In this document: piece by piece, positions 15,488 to 24,389 of the stretch
How positions within the stretch are numbered: position 1 is the first letter of the stretch
How the letters are laid out: every line of letters begins with the position of its first letter
NCBI GenBank assembly: GCA_031281585.1
Contig: JAITFE010000051.1
Span: 1-53,853, forward strand
Length of the DNA: 53,853 nucleotides
DNA from: Bifidobacteriaceae bacterium
Lineage (GTDB): Bacteria > Actinomycetota > Actinomycetes > Actinomycetales > WQXJ01
Reading direction: 5' to 3'
Position numbers and translations under genes: made by a program
The notes under the pieces: model-generated
The model's database searches: none
Seen by the model: only the letters and a program-made list of their open reading frames with translations
Told to the model about the DNA's origin: nothing

Positions 15488-16618
15488 TCAGCGAGTGATC
15501 AGCTCGCGGGTGACCAGATCCGCCAGGAGGCGGCCCCGCCTGGTCAGCGCCAACCGGTCAGGCGGGACCACTTGGATCAAACCGTCCGCCTCCAAGGTGG
15601 GAACCGCCAAGCGGGCCGCGTGTGAAAGGGAGGCCAGCTCCAGGCCGCGAGCCGTTCTGAGCCGCAGCATCACCCGTTCCAGCGCCTCAGCGGCCTGATC
15701 AAGGCGTTCCCCGCCGGCTTTGGGCGGTTGGCCGGCCGCCAGCGCGCGGCCGTAGGCCGAAGGGGCTTTCAGGTTCCACCATCGTTCGCCGCCCACGCTC
15801 GAATGCGCGCCCGGCCCAACGCCCCACCAGTCCGCGCCCGTCCAGTAGCCCAGATTGTGCCGGGATTCGTGGCCGGGGCGGCTCCAGTTCGAAATCTCAT
15901 ACCAGCGCAGGCCAGCGGCCTCGAAAAGACCGTCTGCCAGTTCGTACTTGTCGGCCTGCTCATCCGGGTCGACTCCCGCCATTTGGCCGGCGCGGATCCG
16001 CCGGGCCATGGGTGTGTGCGGTTCCAGGGTCAGCGCGTAGGCGCTGATGTGGTCCACGCCCAGGTCCAAAGCGGCCCGCACGGAGGCCTCCCAGTCCGCG
16101 AGGCTTTCGCCGGGCGTGCCGTAGATCAAGTCCACGGAGGGGTCCAGCCCCGCCCGCCGGGCCGCCGCGACGGCCAGGGCCACTCCGGCCGGGTCATGGG
16201 TTCGGTCCAAGGTCGCCAGGATCCCCGGCACCGCCGACTGCATACCCAACGACAAGCGCGTGAACCCGGCCGCCGCCAACCGGTCCAGGTAGGCCGGGCC
16301 AACCGTGTCCGGGTTCGCCTCGGCGGTGATTTCGGCGCCGGGCGCCACTCCAAAAGCCTCCCGCACCGCGCCCAGCAGTTCGGCCAGTTCGGCGGCCGGC
16401 AGCAAAGTCGGCGTGCCGCCGCCAAAGAACACCGCCGCCGCCTCTCGCGCCGCCGGGCCTAGTTCCCTCCGGGCGAACTCCAACTCCGCCATGGCCTGCC
16501 GGACAAAAGCCCGTTGCGCCTCCGGCCCGGCCACATAGGTGTTGAAGTCGCAATAGCCGCAGCGCCGGGCGCAAAACGGCACGTGGATGTAAACGTGGAA
16601 AGGCGGGGCGCCGGTCAC
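15488..16618 (-). CDS. hemW: Radical SAM heme chaperone HemW
   Basis: 376 residues. The radical SAM cluster motif CARRCGYC (Cys16, Cys20, Cys23) is followed by Phe, as in the HemN/HemW group. [39 protein letters not shown], and the HemW C-terminal [20 protein letters not shown] are all present. HemW is a heme-binding chaperone for respiratory enzymes rather than a coproporphyrinogen oxidase; the Cys directly after the CxxxCxxC motif needed for HemN is replaced by Asp-Phe, in line with HemW. The GTG start overlaps the lepA stop by 4 nt (GTGA), the usual lepA-hemW coupling in actinobacteria. Confidence 0.95.
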   Translation of the reverse strand: MTGAPPFHVYIHVPFCARRCGYCDFNTYVAGPEAQRAFVRQAMAELEFARRELGPAAREAAAVFFGGGTPTLLPAAELAELLGAVREAFGVAPGAEITAEANPDTVGPAYLDRLAAAGFTRLSLGMQSAVPGILATLDRTHDPAGVALAVAAARRAGLDPSVDLIYGTPGESLADWEASVRAALDLGVDHISAYALTLEPHTPMARRIRAGQMAGVDPDEQADKYELADGLFEAAGLRWYEISNWSRPGHESRHNLGYWTGADWWGVGPGAHSSVGGERWWNLKAPSAYGRALAAGQPPKAGGERLDQAAEALERVMLRLRTARGLELASLSHAARLAVPTLEADGLIQVVPPDRLALTRRGRLLADLVTRELITR

Positions 16619-18423
16619 TTCGGCGAATCGGAGTCAGAGGCGAGCGCCGCGATGAAGGCCTCCTGCGGGATTTCGACCCGCCCGACCATCTTCATCCGCT
16701 TCTTGCCCTCCTTTTGCTTCTCCAGCAGTTTCCGCTTGCGGGTGATGTCGCCACCGTAGCATTTGGCCAGCACGTCTTTGCGCAACGCGCGGACGTTCTC
16801 CCGCGCTATCACTCTGGCCCCGATCGCCGCCTGGATGGGCACTTCGAATTGCTGGCGGGGAATCAGCTTGCGCAGCCGGCCCACCATCATCACGCCGTAG
16901 GCGTAGGCCTTGTCCTTGTGGACAATCGCCGAGAACGCGTCCACCTGCTCGCCTTGAAGCAGGATGTCCACCTTGACCAGGTCCGCCTCCGCGGTGCCGT
17001 CCGGCTCGTAGTCAAGCGAGGCGTAACCTTTGGTGCGGGACTTCAATTGGTCGAAGAAGTCGAAGACGATTTCCGCCAACGGCAGGATGTAGCGCAGTTC
17101 CAACCGGTCCTGCGACAGATAGTCCATCCCCAGCATGGTGCCGCGCCGCGATTGGCACAGGTCCATGATCGCGCCGGTGAAGTCGCTCGGCGAAAGAATG
17201 GTGGCGCGCACAATCGGCTCGCGCACCGCTGCGACCTTCCCGGTGGGGAACTCCGAAGGGTTGGTGACTTGGTGGACGGACCCGTCGTCCAGGGTCACCT
17301 CGTAAACCACGTTCGGAGCGGTTGAAATCAGGTCCAGCCCGAATTCGCGCTCCAGGCGCTCCCGGATGATTTCCAAATGGAGCAGCCCCAAAAAGCCGCA
17401 ACGAAAACCGAAGCCGAGCGCGGCGGAAGTCTCCGGCTCAAAGGTCAAAGCGGCATCGTTCAATTTCAGTTTGTCCAAAGCGTCGCGCAAAGCCGGGTAA
17501 TCCGACCCGTCAATTGGGTAAAGCCCGGAGAAGACCATCGGCTTGGGGTCGCGGTAGCCGGCCAACGCCTGGGTGGCCGGCCGGGTCGAACCGGTGACGG
17601 TGTCCCCGACCCGCGACTGGCGCACGTCTTTGACCCCGGTTATGAGGTAGCCGACATCCCCCACGCCCAGCCCGGTGGTCGGGGTCGGCTCCGGGGCGAT
17701 CACGCCGATCTCCAACAACTCGTGACTGGCTTTGGTAGACATCATGGCGATCCGCTCGCGCGCGCTCAGATGGCCGTCCACGACCCGCACGTAGGTCACC
17801 ACGCCCCGGTACGTGTCGTACACCGAGTCGAAGATCAGCGCGCGCGCCGGGGCGTCCGCGTCCCCCGCCGGCGGGGTGATTTGGCGCACGATGCCGTCCA
17901 GCAGCTCCTCCACGCCCTCCCCCGTTTTGCCGGACACCCGCAGGCAGTCGTCCGGACTGCCCCCGATCAGGTGCGCCAGCTCCTCCGCGTACTTGTCCGG
18001 CTGGGCGGCGGGCAGGTCGATCTTGTTCAGGACCGGGATGATGTCGAGGTCGCCCTCCAACGCCATGTAAAGGTTGGCGAGCGTCTGCGCCTCAATGCCC
18101 TGGGCGGCGTCGACCAACAAGACGGCGCCCTCGCAGGCGGCCAGCGACCGCGAGACCTCGTAGGAGAAGTCCACGTGGCCGGGCGTGTCGATCATGTTGA
18201 GCGTGTACTCCTGGCCCCCCACCGTCCAGGGCATCCGCACGGCCTGCGACTTGATGGTGATGCCGCGCTCGCGCTCAATGTCCATGCGGTCCAGGTACTG
18301 GTCCCGCATGACCCGCTGGTCCACAACTCCCGTTTTCAGGAGCATGCGGTCCGCCAGCGTCGATTTGCCGTGGTCGATGTGCGCGATTATGCAGAAGTTG
18401 CGGATCAGCTTGGCACTCGACAC
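16615..18423 (-). CDS. lepA: Elongation factor 4 (LepA)
   Basis: 602-residue translational GTPase, the usual length. G motifs are visible: AHIDHGKST (G1), RGITI (G2), DTPGH (G3), NKID (G4). The C-terminal LepA-specific domain ([11 protein letters not shown]-type region, then [19 protein letters not shown] and [16 protein letters not shown]) is complete. LepA binds ribosomes and affects initiation and back-translocation. The start is GTG at 18423, followed by the family N-terminus [13 protein letters not shown]; the open frame runs 22 codons further upstream without conservation. Upstream neighbour on the same strand is the DsbA-like gene, 11 nt away. Confidence 0.97.
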   Translation of the reverse strand: MSSAKLIRNFCIIAHIDHGKSTLADRMLLKTGVVDQRVMRDQYLDRMDIERERGITIKSQAVRMPWTVGGQEYTLNMIDTPGHVDFSYEVSRSLAACEGAVLLVDAAQGIEAQTLANLYMALEGDLDIIPVLNKIDLPAAQPDKYAEELAHLIGGSPDDCLRVSGKTGEGVEELLDGIVRQITPPAGDADAPARALIFDSVYDTYRGVVTYVRVVDGHLSARERIAMMSTKASHELLEIGVIAPEPTPTTGLGVGDVGYLITGVKDVRQSRVGDTVTGSTRPATQALAGYRDPKPMVFSGLYPIDGSDYPALRDALDKLKLNDAALTFEPETSAALGFGFRCGFLGLLHLEIIRERLEREFGLDLISTAPNVVYEVTLDDGSVHQVTNPSEFPTGKVAAVREPIVRATILSPSDFTGAIMDLCQSRRGTMLGMDYLSQDRLELRYILPLAEIVFDFFDQLKSRTKGYASLDYEPDGTAEADLVKVDILLQGEQVDAFSAIVHKDKAYAYGVMMVGRLRKLIPRQQFEVPIQAAIGARVIARENVRALRKDVLAKCYGGDITRKRKLLEKQKEGKKRMKMVGRVEIPQEAFIAALASDSDSPK

Positions 18424-18434
18424 AAGGCGCAATC

Positions 18435-19022
18435 CTAGCGGGCGGCCATTGACCCCAAAGCCTCGGCGATTGGCCGCGTCCCGTCCCACTGGAAGGTCTT
18501 TTGATGATGCCCGCCCAGCAGCACCGTCGGCGTGCCCTGCAGGCCCAAGTCGATCGCCGCCTGCGTGTTCGCGGTCGCCATGGTCAAGAACTGCTTGTCG
18601 GCGAACGTGCGGGTCACCTTCGGCTCAATCCCGATCGAGTGACCCAGGTTCTCCAACTCCGGCTCGGACAGGCCCTGACTGCCCTCGGCCGGCTGGTGGG
18701 TGAACAAGGCGGTGTTGAAGTCGCCGAACTTGTCGGGGGCGCCAGCCGCCACCGCGTAGGCGGCGGCCGCCGCGCGGGTGGAGTACAACGCGCCGTGCGA
18801 AAGGCGATCCAGGATCGAGATCGGATGCATCACCAGGGCGGTGACGTCATGGTCGACCAACTCCTGGATGGCCTCCCCGTTGTCGCGCTCGAAGCGGCGG
18901 CAATAAGGGCACATGTAGTCGACGAACACGTCGATTTGAGTGGGCGGGCGCATCGCCTCATCGTCGATGCTGGCCAGAGCCTTGCCGCCGGGTCCAACAA
19001 CGATTCCCGGAATTGAGATCAC
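18435..19022 (-). CDS. DsbA-like thioredoxin-fold protein
   Basis: 195 residues, no signal peptide, so cytoplasmic. The thioredoxin-fold active site is C38-P-Y-C41 in [14 protein letters not shown], with the cis-proline segment [13 protein letters not shown] near the C-terminus and a helical insertion between, as in DsbA-family proteins. A disulfide or mycothiol-linked redox role is inferred. The start is GTG at 19022 with AGGAGG 8 nt upstream. An out-of-frame ATG lies 6 nt upstream and is rejected. Followed closely by lepA; the 165-nt gap to divergent rpsT holds both promoters. Confidence 0.85.
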   Translation of the reverse strand: MISIPGIVVGPGGKALASIDDEAMRPPTQIDVFVDYMCPYCRRFERDNGEAIQELVDHDVTALVMHPISILDRLSHGALYSTRAAAAAYAVAAGAPDKFGDFNTALFTHQPAEGSQGLSEPELENLGHSIGIEPKVTRTFADKQFLTMATANTQAAIDLGLQGTPTVLLGGHHQKTFQWDGTRPIAEALGSMAAR

Positions 19023-19187
19023 GCTTCATGCCTCCTGTTTGACGGTTCACCCGTGTGCGGGCCGGATTCCCAGACAGGTTAGCCACCAGGTTACCGGGAA
19101 CGAGCGACGCGGGCGGGCGTCCCACCATCTGGGAGCCTGGTACCATAACCGGTTGGCTATAGCTAGACAACAAGGAAGACACCAAAC

Positions 19188-19451
19188 GTGGCAAACATCA
19201 AGTCCCAGATCAAGCGCATCCGCACCAACGAGAAGCGGCGGCTGCGCAACAAGGCCGTCAAGTCCGAACTGAAGACCTACGTCCGCCGCACCCGTGAGGC
19301 GATCACCGAAGGCGACAAGGAAAAGGCGGCCGAGGCGCTCCGCGTGGCCTCCCGCAAGCTGGACAAGGCGGTCTCCAAGGGCGTGATCCACAAGAACCAA
19401 GCCGCGAACCGCAAGTCGGCGCTGGCGCTCCAAGTCGGCGCGATGAGCTAA
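19188..19451 (+). CDS. rpsT: 30S ribosomal protein S20
   Basis: 87 residues, highly basic and helical, with the S20 signature ([20 protein letters not shown], then [16 protein letters not shown]). Binds 16S rRNA in the body of the small subunit. The start is GTG with AAGGAAG 8 nt upstream. Its stop overlaps that of convergent holA by 3 nt. The rpsT-holA-lepA arrangement is conserved in actinobacteria. Confidence 0.98.
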   Translation: MANIKSQIKRIRTNEKRRLRNKAVKSELKTYVRRTREAITEGDKEKAAEALRVASRKLDKAVSKGVIHKNQAANRKSALALQVGAMS

Positions 19452-20449
19452 CGGCCGGCCGCGCCAGCCACCGCGATGATGGCGCGCTCGACCGCGTAGT
19501 ACCGGGCGGTTTTCGAACTCGCCCCGCCCAGCCCTTTGACCTGGGCGTCTGCTTGCGCCACCGCCAGGATGGCGCGCCCCAGGCCGGCCCCGTCCCAGTT
19601 CCGCAGCACCCTCTTGGCCTGGTCCACCTGCCAGCTGTTCATGCCCAGGTCCTTGACCGGGTTCAGGCCGGAGGCCAGCGCGCCGCCCACCTTCGCCATG
19701 GTTCTCAGTTTGCCGGCCAACGCCCCGATCATGGGGACCGGGTCAACCCCGGCTCCCAACGCGTAACGGGCCAAACGCAACGCCTCTCCCACCTGGCCCG
19801 CCACGGCGGCATCGGCGACTTTGAAAACCGTGGTCTCCAAGCGTCCCCCGTAATAGCGGTCCACCAACTGGGCTGTGATGGGCCCCGTCGAGTCGGCCAT
19901 CATCTGGTCCACCGCCGAGGCCAGTTCGCGCAGGTCTGATCCCACCGCCTCCACCAGGGCCCTGACGGCGCGTTCGTCCGCGCCTCGGCCGCCCCGGCGG
20001 AACTCGGCCTTCACAAAAGCCTCCTTGTCGCGGTCGGAACGGATGGGGCTCGCGTCCACCTCGGCGGCTTTGGCGCCCCGCAGAGCGTCGATCAGCTTCT
20101 TGGCGGAACGTCCGCCTGCATGGCGGAAAACCACCATCGCCTCCGGACTGGGCGCGCGGAGGTAGGCCAGCGCGCCGTCCAAGAAATCGCCGTTGGCCTT
20201 TTCTCCCCGCTCCACCACGACAACGGTGTAGTCCGCGAACAAAGAGCCGCTGGCGGCCCCCACTAGCGCGTCACGGGACGCCTCGGCCGCGTCGATGGTG
20301 GCGAAGTCGAGTTCGGGATGCTCCTCCCGGGCCAGACGTCCAAGCCGCTGAACGGCCCGGTCCGCCAGCAGATCCTCCGGACCGAGGACCAGCACCAGGC
20401 GGTCGGGTTCGATCCGGTCCCACGGGACGGCGCGTCGGGTCTCAGCCAT
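19448..20449 (-). CDS. holA: DNA polymerase III subunit delta
   Basis: 333 residues, clamp-loader wrench subunit. It has the delta-specific pattern: [18 protein letters not shown], a degenerate P-loop domain, [52 protein letters not shown] and a C-terminal helical collar domain ending [18 protein letters not shown]. The start is taken as ATG at 20449; the frame is open to about 20512 and a GTG at 20479 ([11 protein letters not shown]) is an alternative. It usually lies next to comEC, but here the upstream neighbour is the divergent VWA lipoprotein. Confidence 0.93.
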   Translation of the reverse strand: MAETRRAVPWDRIEPDRLVLVLGPEDLLADRAVQRLGRLAREEHPELDFATIDAAEASRDALVGAASGSLFADYTVVVVERGEKANGDFLDGALAYLRAPSPEAMVVFRHAGGRSAKKLIDALRGAKAAEVDASPIRSDRDKEAFVKAEFRRGGRGADERAVRALVEAVGSDLRELASAVDQMMADSTGPITAQLVDRYYGGRLETTVFKVADAAVAGQVGEALRLARYALGAGVDPVPMIGALAGKLRTMAKVGGALASGLNPVKDLGMNSWQVDQAKRVLRNWDGAGLGRAILAVAQADAQVKGLGGASSKTARYYAVERAIIAVAGAAGR

Positions 20450-20549
20450 GGCAACTAGCTTCTCACGTCCCTCCGACACCGGGCCCGGAGCAGCGTTTGC
20501 CAAACCCGTCACAGGAGGAACGCAGATTATTCACATAACAGTGTCCTCG

Positions 20550-20602
20550 TCGTGATCGAAAAGCCGCAGAATTGTGACGCAATAGCCGCCGGATCGTGAT
20601 CG
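20550..20602 (+). repeat. Two TCGTGATCG direct repeats upstream of the VWA gene
   Basis: TCGTGATCG occurs at 20550-20558 and 20594-20602, 44 bp apart (about four helical turns), flanking an imperfect palindrome ATTG-TGACG-CAAT (about 20571-20583). Both lie just upstream of the -35 box, a position fitting an activator or repressor site. No regulator is identified. Confidence 0.4.
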
Positions 20603-20612
20603 GAATAACGCC

Positions 20613-20641
20613 TTGTAGGCGGAGCGCCCGGTTAGGATAAT
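20613..20641 (+). promoter_or_regulatory. Promoter of the VWA lipoprotein gene
   Basis: -35 TTGTAG (20613-20618), 17-nt spacer, -10 GATAAT (20636-20641), predicted start near 20648 and a leader of about 68 nt ending with GGAGG 9 nt before the ATG. Confidence 0.5.
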
Positions 20642-20715
20642 GGTGGCGGGGCAGAGTCCCGCATTCGCCATGAAAGCAATGGAATGTAACAATTCGACAA
20701 CGGAGGCTGCCCATA

Positions 20716-22251
20716 ATGAATAGTCCCAGACGTTTCGCGGCGACCGCGATCGCCGCCCTTTCCGCCGCCACGCTGATCGCGGGATGCGCGGGAAGCGACC
20801 AGGGTTCCACCGGGGCCGGACTCGCCTCGGGCCGCGGCGACAACTACTACAGCACCGGCCAGGATTCCGGGGCCATCCCTGGAGCGGAATACCCCGAACC
20901 GGTGACCGGACAAGAACTTGTGGAAAACGATTGGGTCGACGTCGCCGAACAACCGGTCTCCACGTTCTCCTCCGACGTGGACACCGCCTCTTACACCATG
21001 ATCCGCAGCCTGCTCAACTCCGGGGACTGGAATGAGGGCATGAGAGACCAGGTGCGCATCGAGGAGATGCTGAACTACTTCGACTACGCCTATGAGGCGC
21101 CCGGCCAGGACTCGGAACGGCCTTTCAACGTGGACGTGAAACTCGGCGCCGCGCCATGGGACGCCGGCCACATGCTCGCGCGGATCGGCGTCAAAGCCAA
21201 GGAGGCGTGGCCGACCACCGAGGGCAACAACCTGGTGCTGCTGCTCGACACGTCCGGGTCCATGGACCAGGCGGACAAGCTGCCGCTGCTGGTCAAGTCG
21301 TTCAAGCTGCTGACCGAGCGGCTGACCGACCGGGACAGGATCTCGGTGGTCACCTATGCCGGAACCTACACGGTCGCCCTTGAGGGCGTCCGTGGAACCG
21401 AAACGGACCTGATCGTTGAGACCTTGGAGTCCCTCCACTCGGCCGGGTCGACCGCCGGTTCGGACGCACTGGCCCAGGCCTACAGGCTGGCCGAGGACCA
21501 CTTCATTGAGGGCGGCAACAACCGCATTCTGTTGGCGACCGATGGCGATTTCAACGTTGGCCCCTCAAGCACGGACGCCCTTAAGGAACAGATCACCCAG
21601 GCCCGGGACAACGGCGTCTTCATTTCCGTCTTCGGCTTCGGCATGCACAACCACGACGCTCTCATGGAGACCATCGCGGACAACGGCAACGGCAACTACT
21701 TCTACATCGACAACCTGAACGAAGCCGAACGGGCGTTGGTGCGCCAATTCGACGCCACCATGTTCACGGTGGCCAAAGACCTGAAATTGCAGGTGGCCTT
21801 CAACCCCGCGCGGGTGGCGCGCTACCGGCTGGTCGGCTATGAGAACCGGGTCCTCCAAAACGAGGACTTTGAGGATGATTCGGTCGACGCGGGAGACGTG
21901 GGCGCCGGTGCCACGGTCACCGCCTTATACGAGCTGATCCCCGCTGACGGGCCCAAGGACGGCGACGACTGGATGACGGTGTCGACCCGCTACAAGGATC
22001 CGGCCGGAACCGAATCCAAGCAGGACGACTTCCCCGTGCCCCAAAGCGGGGCGGACGGCGCCCGTGACAAGGATTGGCGCTGGGCGGCGGCCGTGGCCGA
22101 GTTCGGAATGATCCTGCGGGACTCGCCTTTCAAGGCGGACGCCAGCCTGGGAGAGGTCAAGGCGCTGGCGGAGGACTCTCTGGGCGAGGATCTCTTCGGC
22201 CTGCGCGCCGAGTTCCTGGCGCTGGTCGACCGGTATGAGCGGACTCTGTGA
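20716..22251 (+). CDS. VWA-domain lipoprotein (YfbK-like)
   Basis: 511 residues, exported and lipid-anchored: basic start, hydrophobic core and lipobox LIAGC with Cys24. Then a von Willebrand factor N-terminal domain (PVSTFSSDVDTASYTMIRSLLNSG...RIEEMLNYFDY), a VWA domain with the MIDAS motif DTSGS at 178-182 plus the later threonine and aspartate (LLATDGDFNVG), and a C-terminal DUF3520-type domain (DWRWAAAVAEFGMILRDSPF). This three-part layout is that of E. coli YfbK; the function is unknown, with metal-dependent protein binding outside the membrane expected. Monocistronic, upstream of glgC. Confidence 0.92.
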   Translation: MNSPRRFAATAIAALSAATLIAGCAGSDQGSTGAGLASGRGDNYYSTGQDSGAIPGAEYPEPVTGQELVENDWVDVAEQPVSTFSSDVDTASYTMIRSLLNSGDWNEGMRDQVRIEEMLNYFDYAYEAPGQDSERPFNVDVKLGAAPWDAGHMLARIGVKAKEAWPTTEGNNLVLLLDTSGSMDQADKLPLLVKSFKLLTERLTDRDRISVVTYAGTYTVALEGVRGTETDLIVETLESLHSAGSTAGSDALAQAYRLAEDHFIEGGNNRILLATDGDFNVGPSSTDALKEQITQARDNGVFISVFGFGMHNHDALMETIADNGNGNYFYIDNLNEAERALVRQFDATMFTVAKDLKLQVAFNPARVARYRLVGYENRVLQNEDFEDDSVDAGDVGAGATVTALYELIPADGPKDGDDWMTVSTRYKDPAGTESKQDDFPVPQSGADGARDKDWRWAAAVAEFGMILRDSPFKADASLGEVKALAEDSLGEDLFGLRAEFLALVDRYERTL

Positions 22252-22363
22252 CGGGGTAGTCTGGCTAGGCAGTAGGTAGATGCGGGCTGTGCTGCATCCC
22301 AGGTAGGAAGAAGAACACCGGCGTTTACCGCGAGCCCACGCGAGAAAGGGTAACTTCCTAACC

Positions 22364-23605
22364 ATGGCTACACCCCGAGTTTTGGCGATCGTTTTGGCGG
22401 GCGGCGAGGGAAAGCGGCTGATGCCGTTGACCCGGGACCGGGCCAAGCCGGCCGTCCCCTTCGGCGGCATCTACCGCCTGATCGATTTCCCGCTGTCGAA
22501 CCTGGTCAACTCCGGCTACCACCAGATCGTGGTGCTGACGCAGTACAAGTCGCATTCGCTGGACCGCCACATCGCCTCCGCCTGGAACCTCTCCTCCCTG
22601 CTGCATCAGTACGTGGCCCCGGTGCCCGCGCAGCAGCGCAAGGGCAAGAACTGGTTCTTGGGTTCGGCGGACGCGATCTACCAGTCCCTGAACCTGCTGG
22701 ACGACGAGAAACCGGACATTGTGGTGGTGGTCGGCGCGGACCACGTTTACCGGATGGATTTCTCGCAGATGGTGGACCAGCACGTCGAGTCGGGCGCGGA
22801 GTTGACCGTGGCGGGCATCCGCCAGCCGATCGACTTGGCCGACCAGTTCGGCGTGCTGGAGACCGACCCGAGCCATCCCGGCTTCATCAAGCAGTTCCGG
22901 GAGAAGCCCAAGGACGCCCAGGGCTTGGAGGACGACCCGAGCGCGATCCTCGCCTCGATGGGCAACTATGTGTTCAACGCGGACGCCCTGATTGACGCGG
23001 TGCTGACGGACGCCACCAAGGTGTCCTCCCGGCATGACATGGGCGGGGACATTGTGCCCGCCTTCGTGGCACGGGGCGCCGCGGGGTTTTACGACTTCAA
23101 GTTCAACCAGGTGCCGGGTTCAAACGATCGCGACCGCGCGTACTGGCGGGACGTGGGGACGCTGGACGTGTACTACGAGGCCCACCGCGACCTCATCTCG
23201 ACGGTGCCGGTGTTCAACCTTTACAACTGGCGGTGGCCTTTGATCACGGGCAACACCGGCCAGCCGCCGGCCAAGTTCACGCACGCGGAGCCCGGCCGGA
23301 TTGGCCACGCGGTGCGGTCGCTGGTGTCCCCGGGGGTGATCGTGTCAGGCGCTTCCATCTCCGGCTCCGTGGTCTCTCCGGGCGCGCACCTGCATTCCTG
23401 GGCGGAGGTGTCAGACTCCGTCATCTTGGACGATGTCGAGATTGGCCGCCACGCCCGCGTCAACCGCGCGATCATCGACAAGTCCGTGTTCATCGAACCG
23501 CAGGCGACCGTCGGCATTGACCATGAGTTGGACCGCGCGCGGGGCTACGCCGTCACCGCCGGCGGGATCACGGTGGTTCCCAAAGGCGCGCGGGTCGAGC
23601 CGTGA
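22364..23605 (+). CDS. glgC: Glucose-1-phosphate adenylyltransferase
   Basis: 413 residues. Makes ADP-glucose from ATP and glucose-1-phosphate for glycogen synthesis. N-terminal [17 protein letters not shown] is the nucleotidyltransferase signature; [29 protein letters not shown] and [15 protein letters not shown] are family motifs; the C-terminus is a left-handed beta-helix ([20 protein letters not shown]). The ATG is 13 nt downstream of AAGGG, a rather long spacing. The 112-nt leader shows no clear regulatory element. The stop overlaps serB. Confidence 0.97.
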   Translation: MATPRVLAIVLAGGEGKRLMPLTRDRAKPAVPFGGIYRLIDFPLSNLVNSGYHQIVVLTQYKSHSLDRHIASAWNLSSLLHQYVAPVPAQQRKGKNWFLGSADAIYQSLNLLDDEKPDIVVVVGADHVYRMDFSQMVDQHVESGAELTVAGIRQPIDLADQFGVLETDPSHPGFIKQFREKPKDAQGLEDDPSAILASMGNYVFNADALIDAVLTDATKVSSRHDMGGDIVPAFVARGAAGFYDFKFNQVPGSNDRDRAYWRDVGTLDVYYEAHRDLISTVPVFNLYNWRWPLITGNTGQPPAKFTHAEPGRIGHAVRSLVSPGVIVSGASISGSVVSPGAHLHSWAEVSDSVILDDVEIGRHARVNRAIIDKSVFIEPQATVGIDHELDRARGYAVTAGGITVVPKGARVEP

Positions 23606-24243
23606 CCTTCACCCGCCTGCTGGTGATGGACGTGGATTCGACGCTCACCACCACCGAGGGCATTGACCTGTTGGCGGAGTTGGCCGGCGTTGGCCCCGAG
23701 GTCGCGGCGGTGACGGACCGCGCCATGCGCGGGGAACTGGATTTCGCGGAGTCGCTGCGCGCGCGCGTGGCCCTTTTGGCCGGCCTGCCCGAATCGGCTA
23801 TCGGCCAGGCGTTCAGCCTGGTCCGCCTCAGTCCCGGCGCGCGCGAGCTGGTCGCCGCCTTGCACGCGGAGGGTTGGGCGGTCGGCGCCGTCTCAGGCGG
23901 CTTTGTGCCGATGGTCGCGCCGCTGGCGGCCGACCTGGGTTTGGACTTTTACCGCGCCAACGCCCTCGAGGTGTCCGATGCCGTCTTGACCGGCCGCGTC
24001 GTCGGTTCCGTTGTCGACCGGGCGGCCAAGGCGGCTGCTTTGCGCGAGTGGGCGGCGGAATTGGGCGTGCCCCTGGAGCGGACCGCCGCCATGGGGGACG
24101 GGGCCAACGACCTGGACATGATGGCAGCGGCGGGCCTGTCGATTGCCTATGGGGGCAAACCGGCGGTGGTGGCGGCGGCGGACCATGCCGTCGAGGGTTC
24201 GCTTCTGGCGGCGCTCCCGCACTTGCTCGGGCCGCGCGCGTAA
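23602..24243 (+). CDS. serB: Phosphoserine phosphatase
   Basis: 213 residues, HAD superfamily. Motif [11 protein letters not shown] (nucleophile Asp10, acid Asp12), motif II AVSGGF, motif III Lys in RAAKAAAL, motif [13 protein letters not shown]. This matches SerB, the last step of serine synthesis, although it lacks the N-terminal ACT domains of longer SerB proteins. The GTG start overlaps the glgC stop (GTGA). Glycogen and serine genes being coupled is known in some actinobacteria; a shared regulatory logic is not evident. Confidence 0.93.
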   Translation: MTFTRLLVMDVDSTLTTTEGIDLLAELAGVGPEVAAVTDRAMRGELDFAESLRARVALLAGLPESAIGQAFSLVRLSPGARELVAALHAEGWAVGAVSGGFVPMVAPLAADLGLDFYRANALEVSDAVLTGRVVGSVVDRAAKAAALREWAAELGVPLERTAAMGDGANDLDMMAAAGLSIAYGGKPAVVAAADHAVEGSLLAALPHLLGPRA

Positions 24244-24252
24244 TGTAATAAC

Positions 24253-24272
24253 ACTCGCGTCTACCAGCGAGT
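24253..24272 (+). terminator. Hairpin after serB
   Basis: ACTCGC/GCGAGT stem of 6 bp with an 8-nt loop, 10 nt after the serB stop. There is no T tract. Weak terminator candidate. Confidence 0.35.
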
Positions 24273-24308
24273 ATGCTTGGGCCAACATCAGCGTGACCTG
24301 GATGACGG

Positions 24309-24346
24309 CTGTGGGGGCTGCTTTGGCTGTCAGAGTGCCCCCGTAG
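24309..24346 (+). other. Long hairpin between serB and the subtilase gene
   Basis: A 10-bp stem (24309-24318 with 24337-24346, core GGGGGC/GCCCCC plus two G-T pairs and two outer Watson-Crick pairs) encloses an 18-nt loop. It ends just before the -35 box of the protease promoter. It may terminate serB read-through so that the protease is transcribed independently, or act on the DNA as a regulatory site. Confidence 0.4.
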
Positions 24347-24351
24347 GTTGG

Positions 24352-24379
24352 TTGGCGACAGATCACCCCCGACTAGATT
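24352..24379 (+). promoter_or_regulatory. Promoter of the subtilase gene
   Basis: -35 TTGGCG (24352-24357), 16-nt spacer, -10 TAGATT (24374-24379), 10 nt to ATG at 24390. The transcript would have a leader of only a few nucleotides. These boxes lie inside the open frame that begins at TTG 24348, which argues against that longer start. Confidence 0.5.
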
Positions 24380-24389
24380 GGTGCAACGA

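Noticed and set aside
24348-24389. TTG start extending the subtilase by 14 codons
   Set aside because: The extension overlaps the promoter boxes and adds nothing conserved before the signal peptide.
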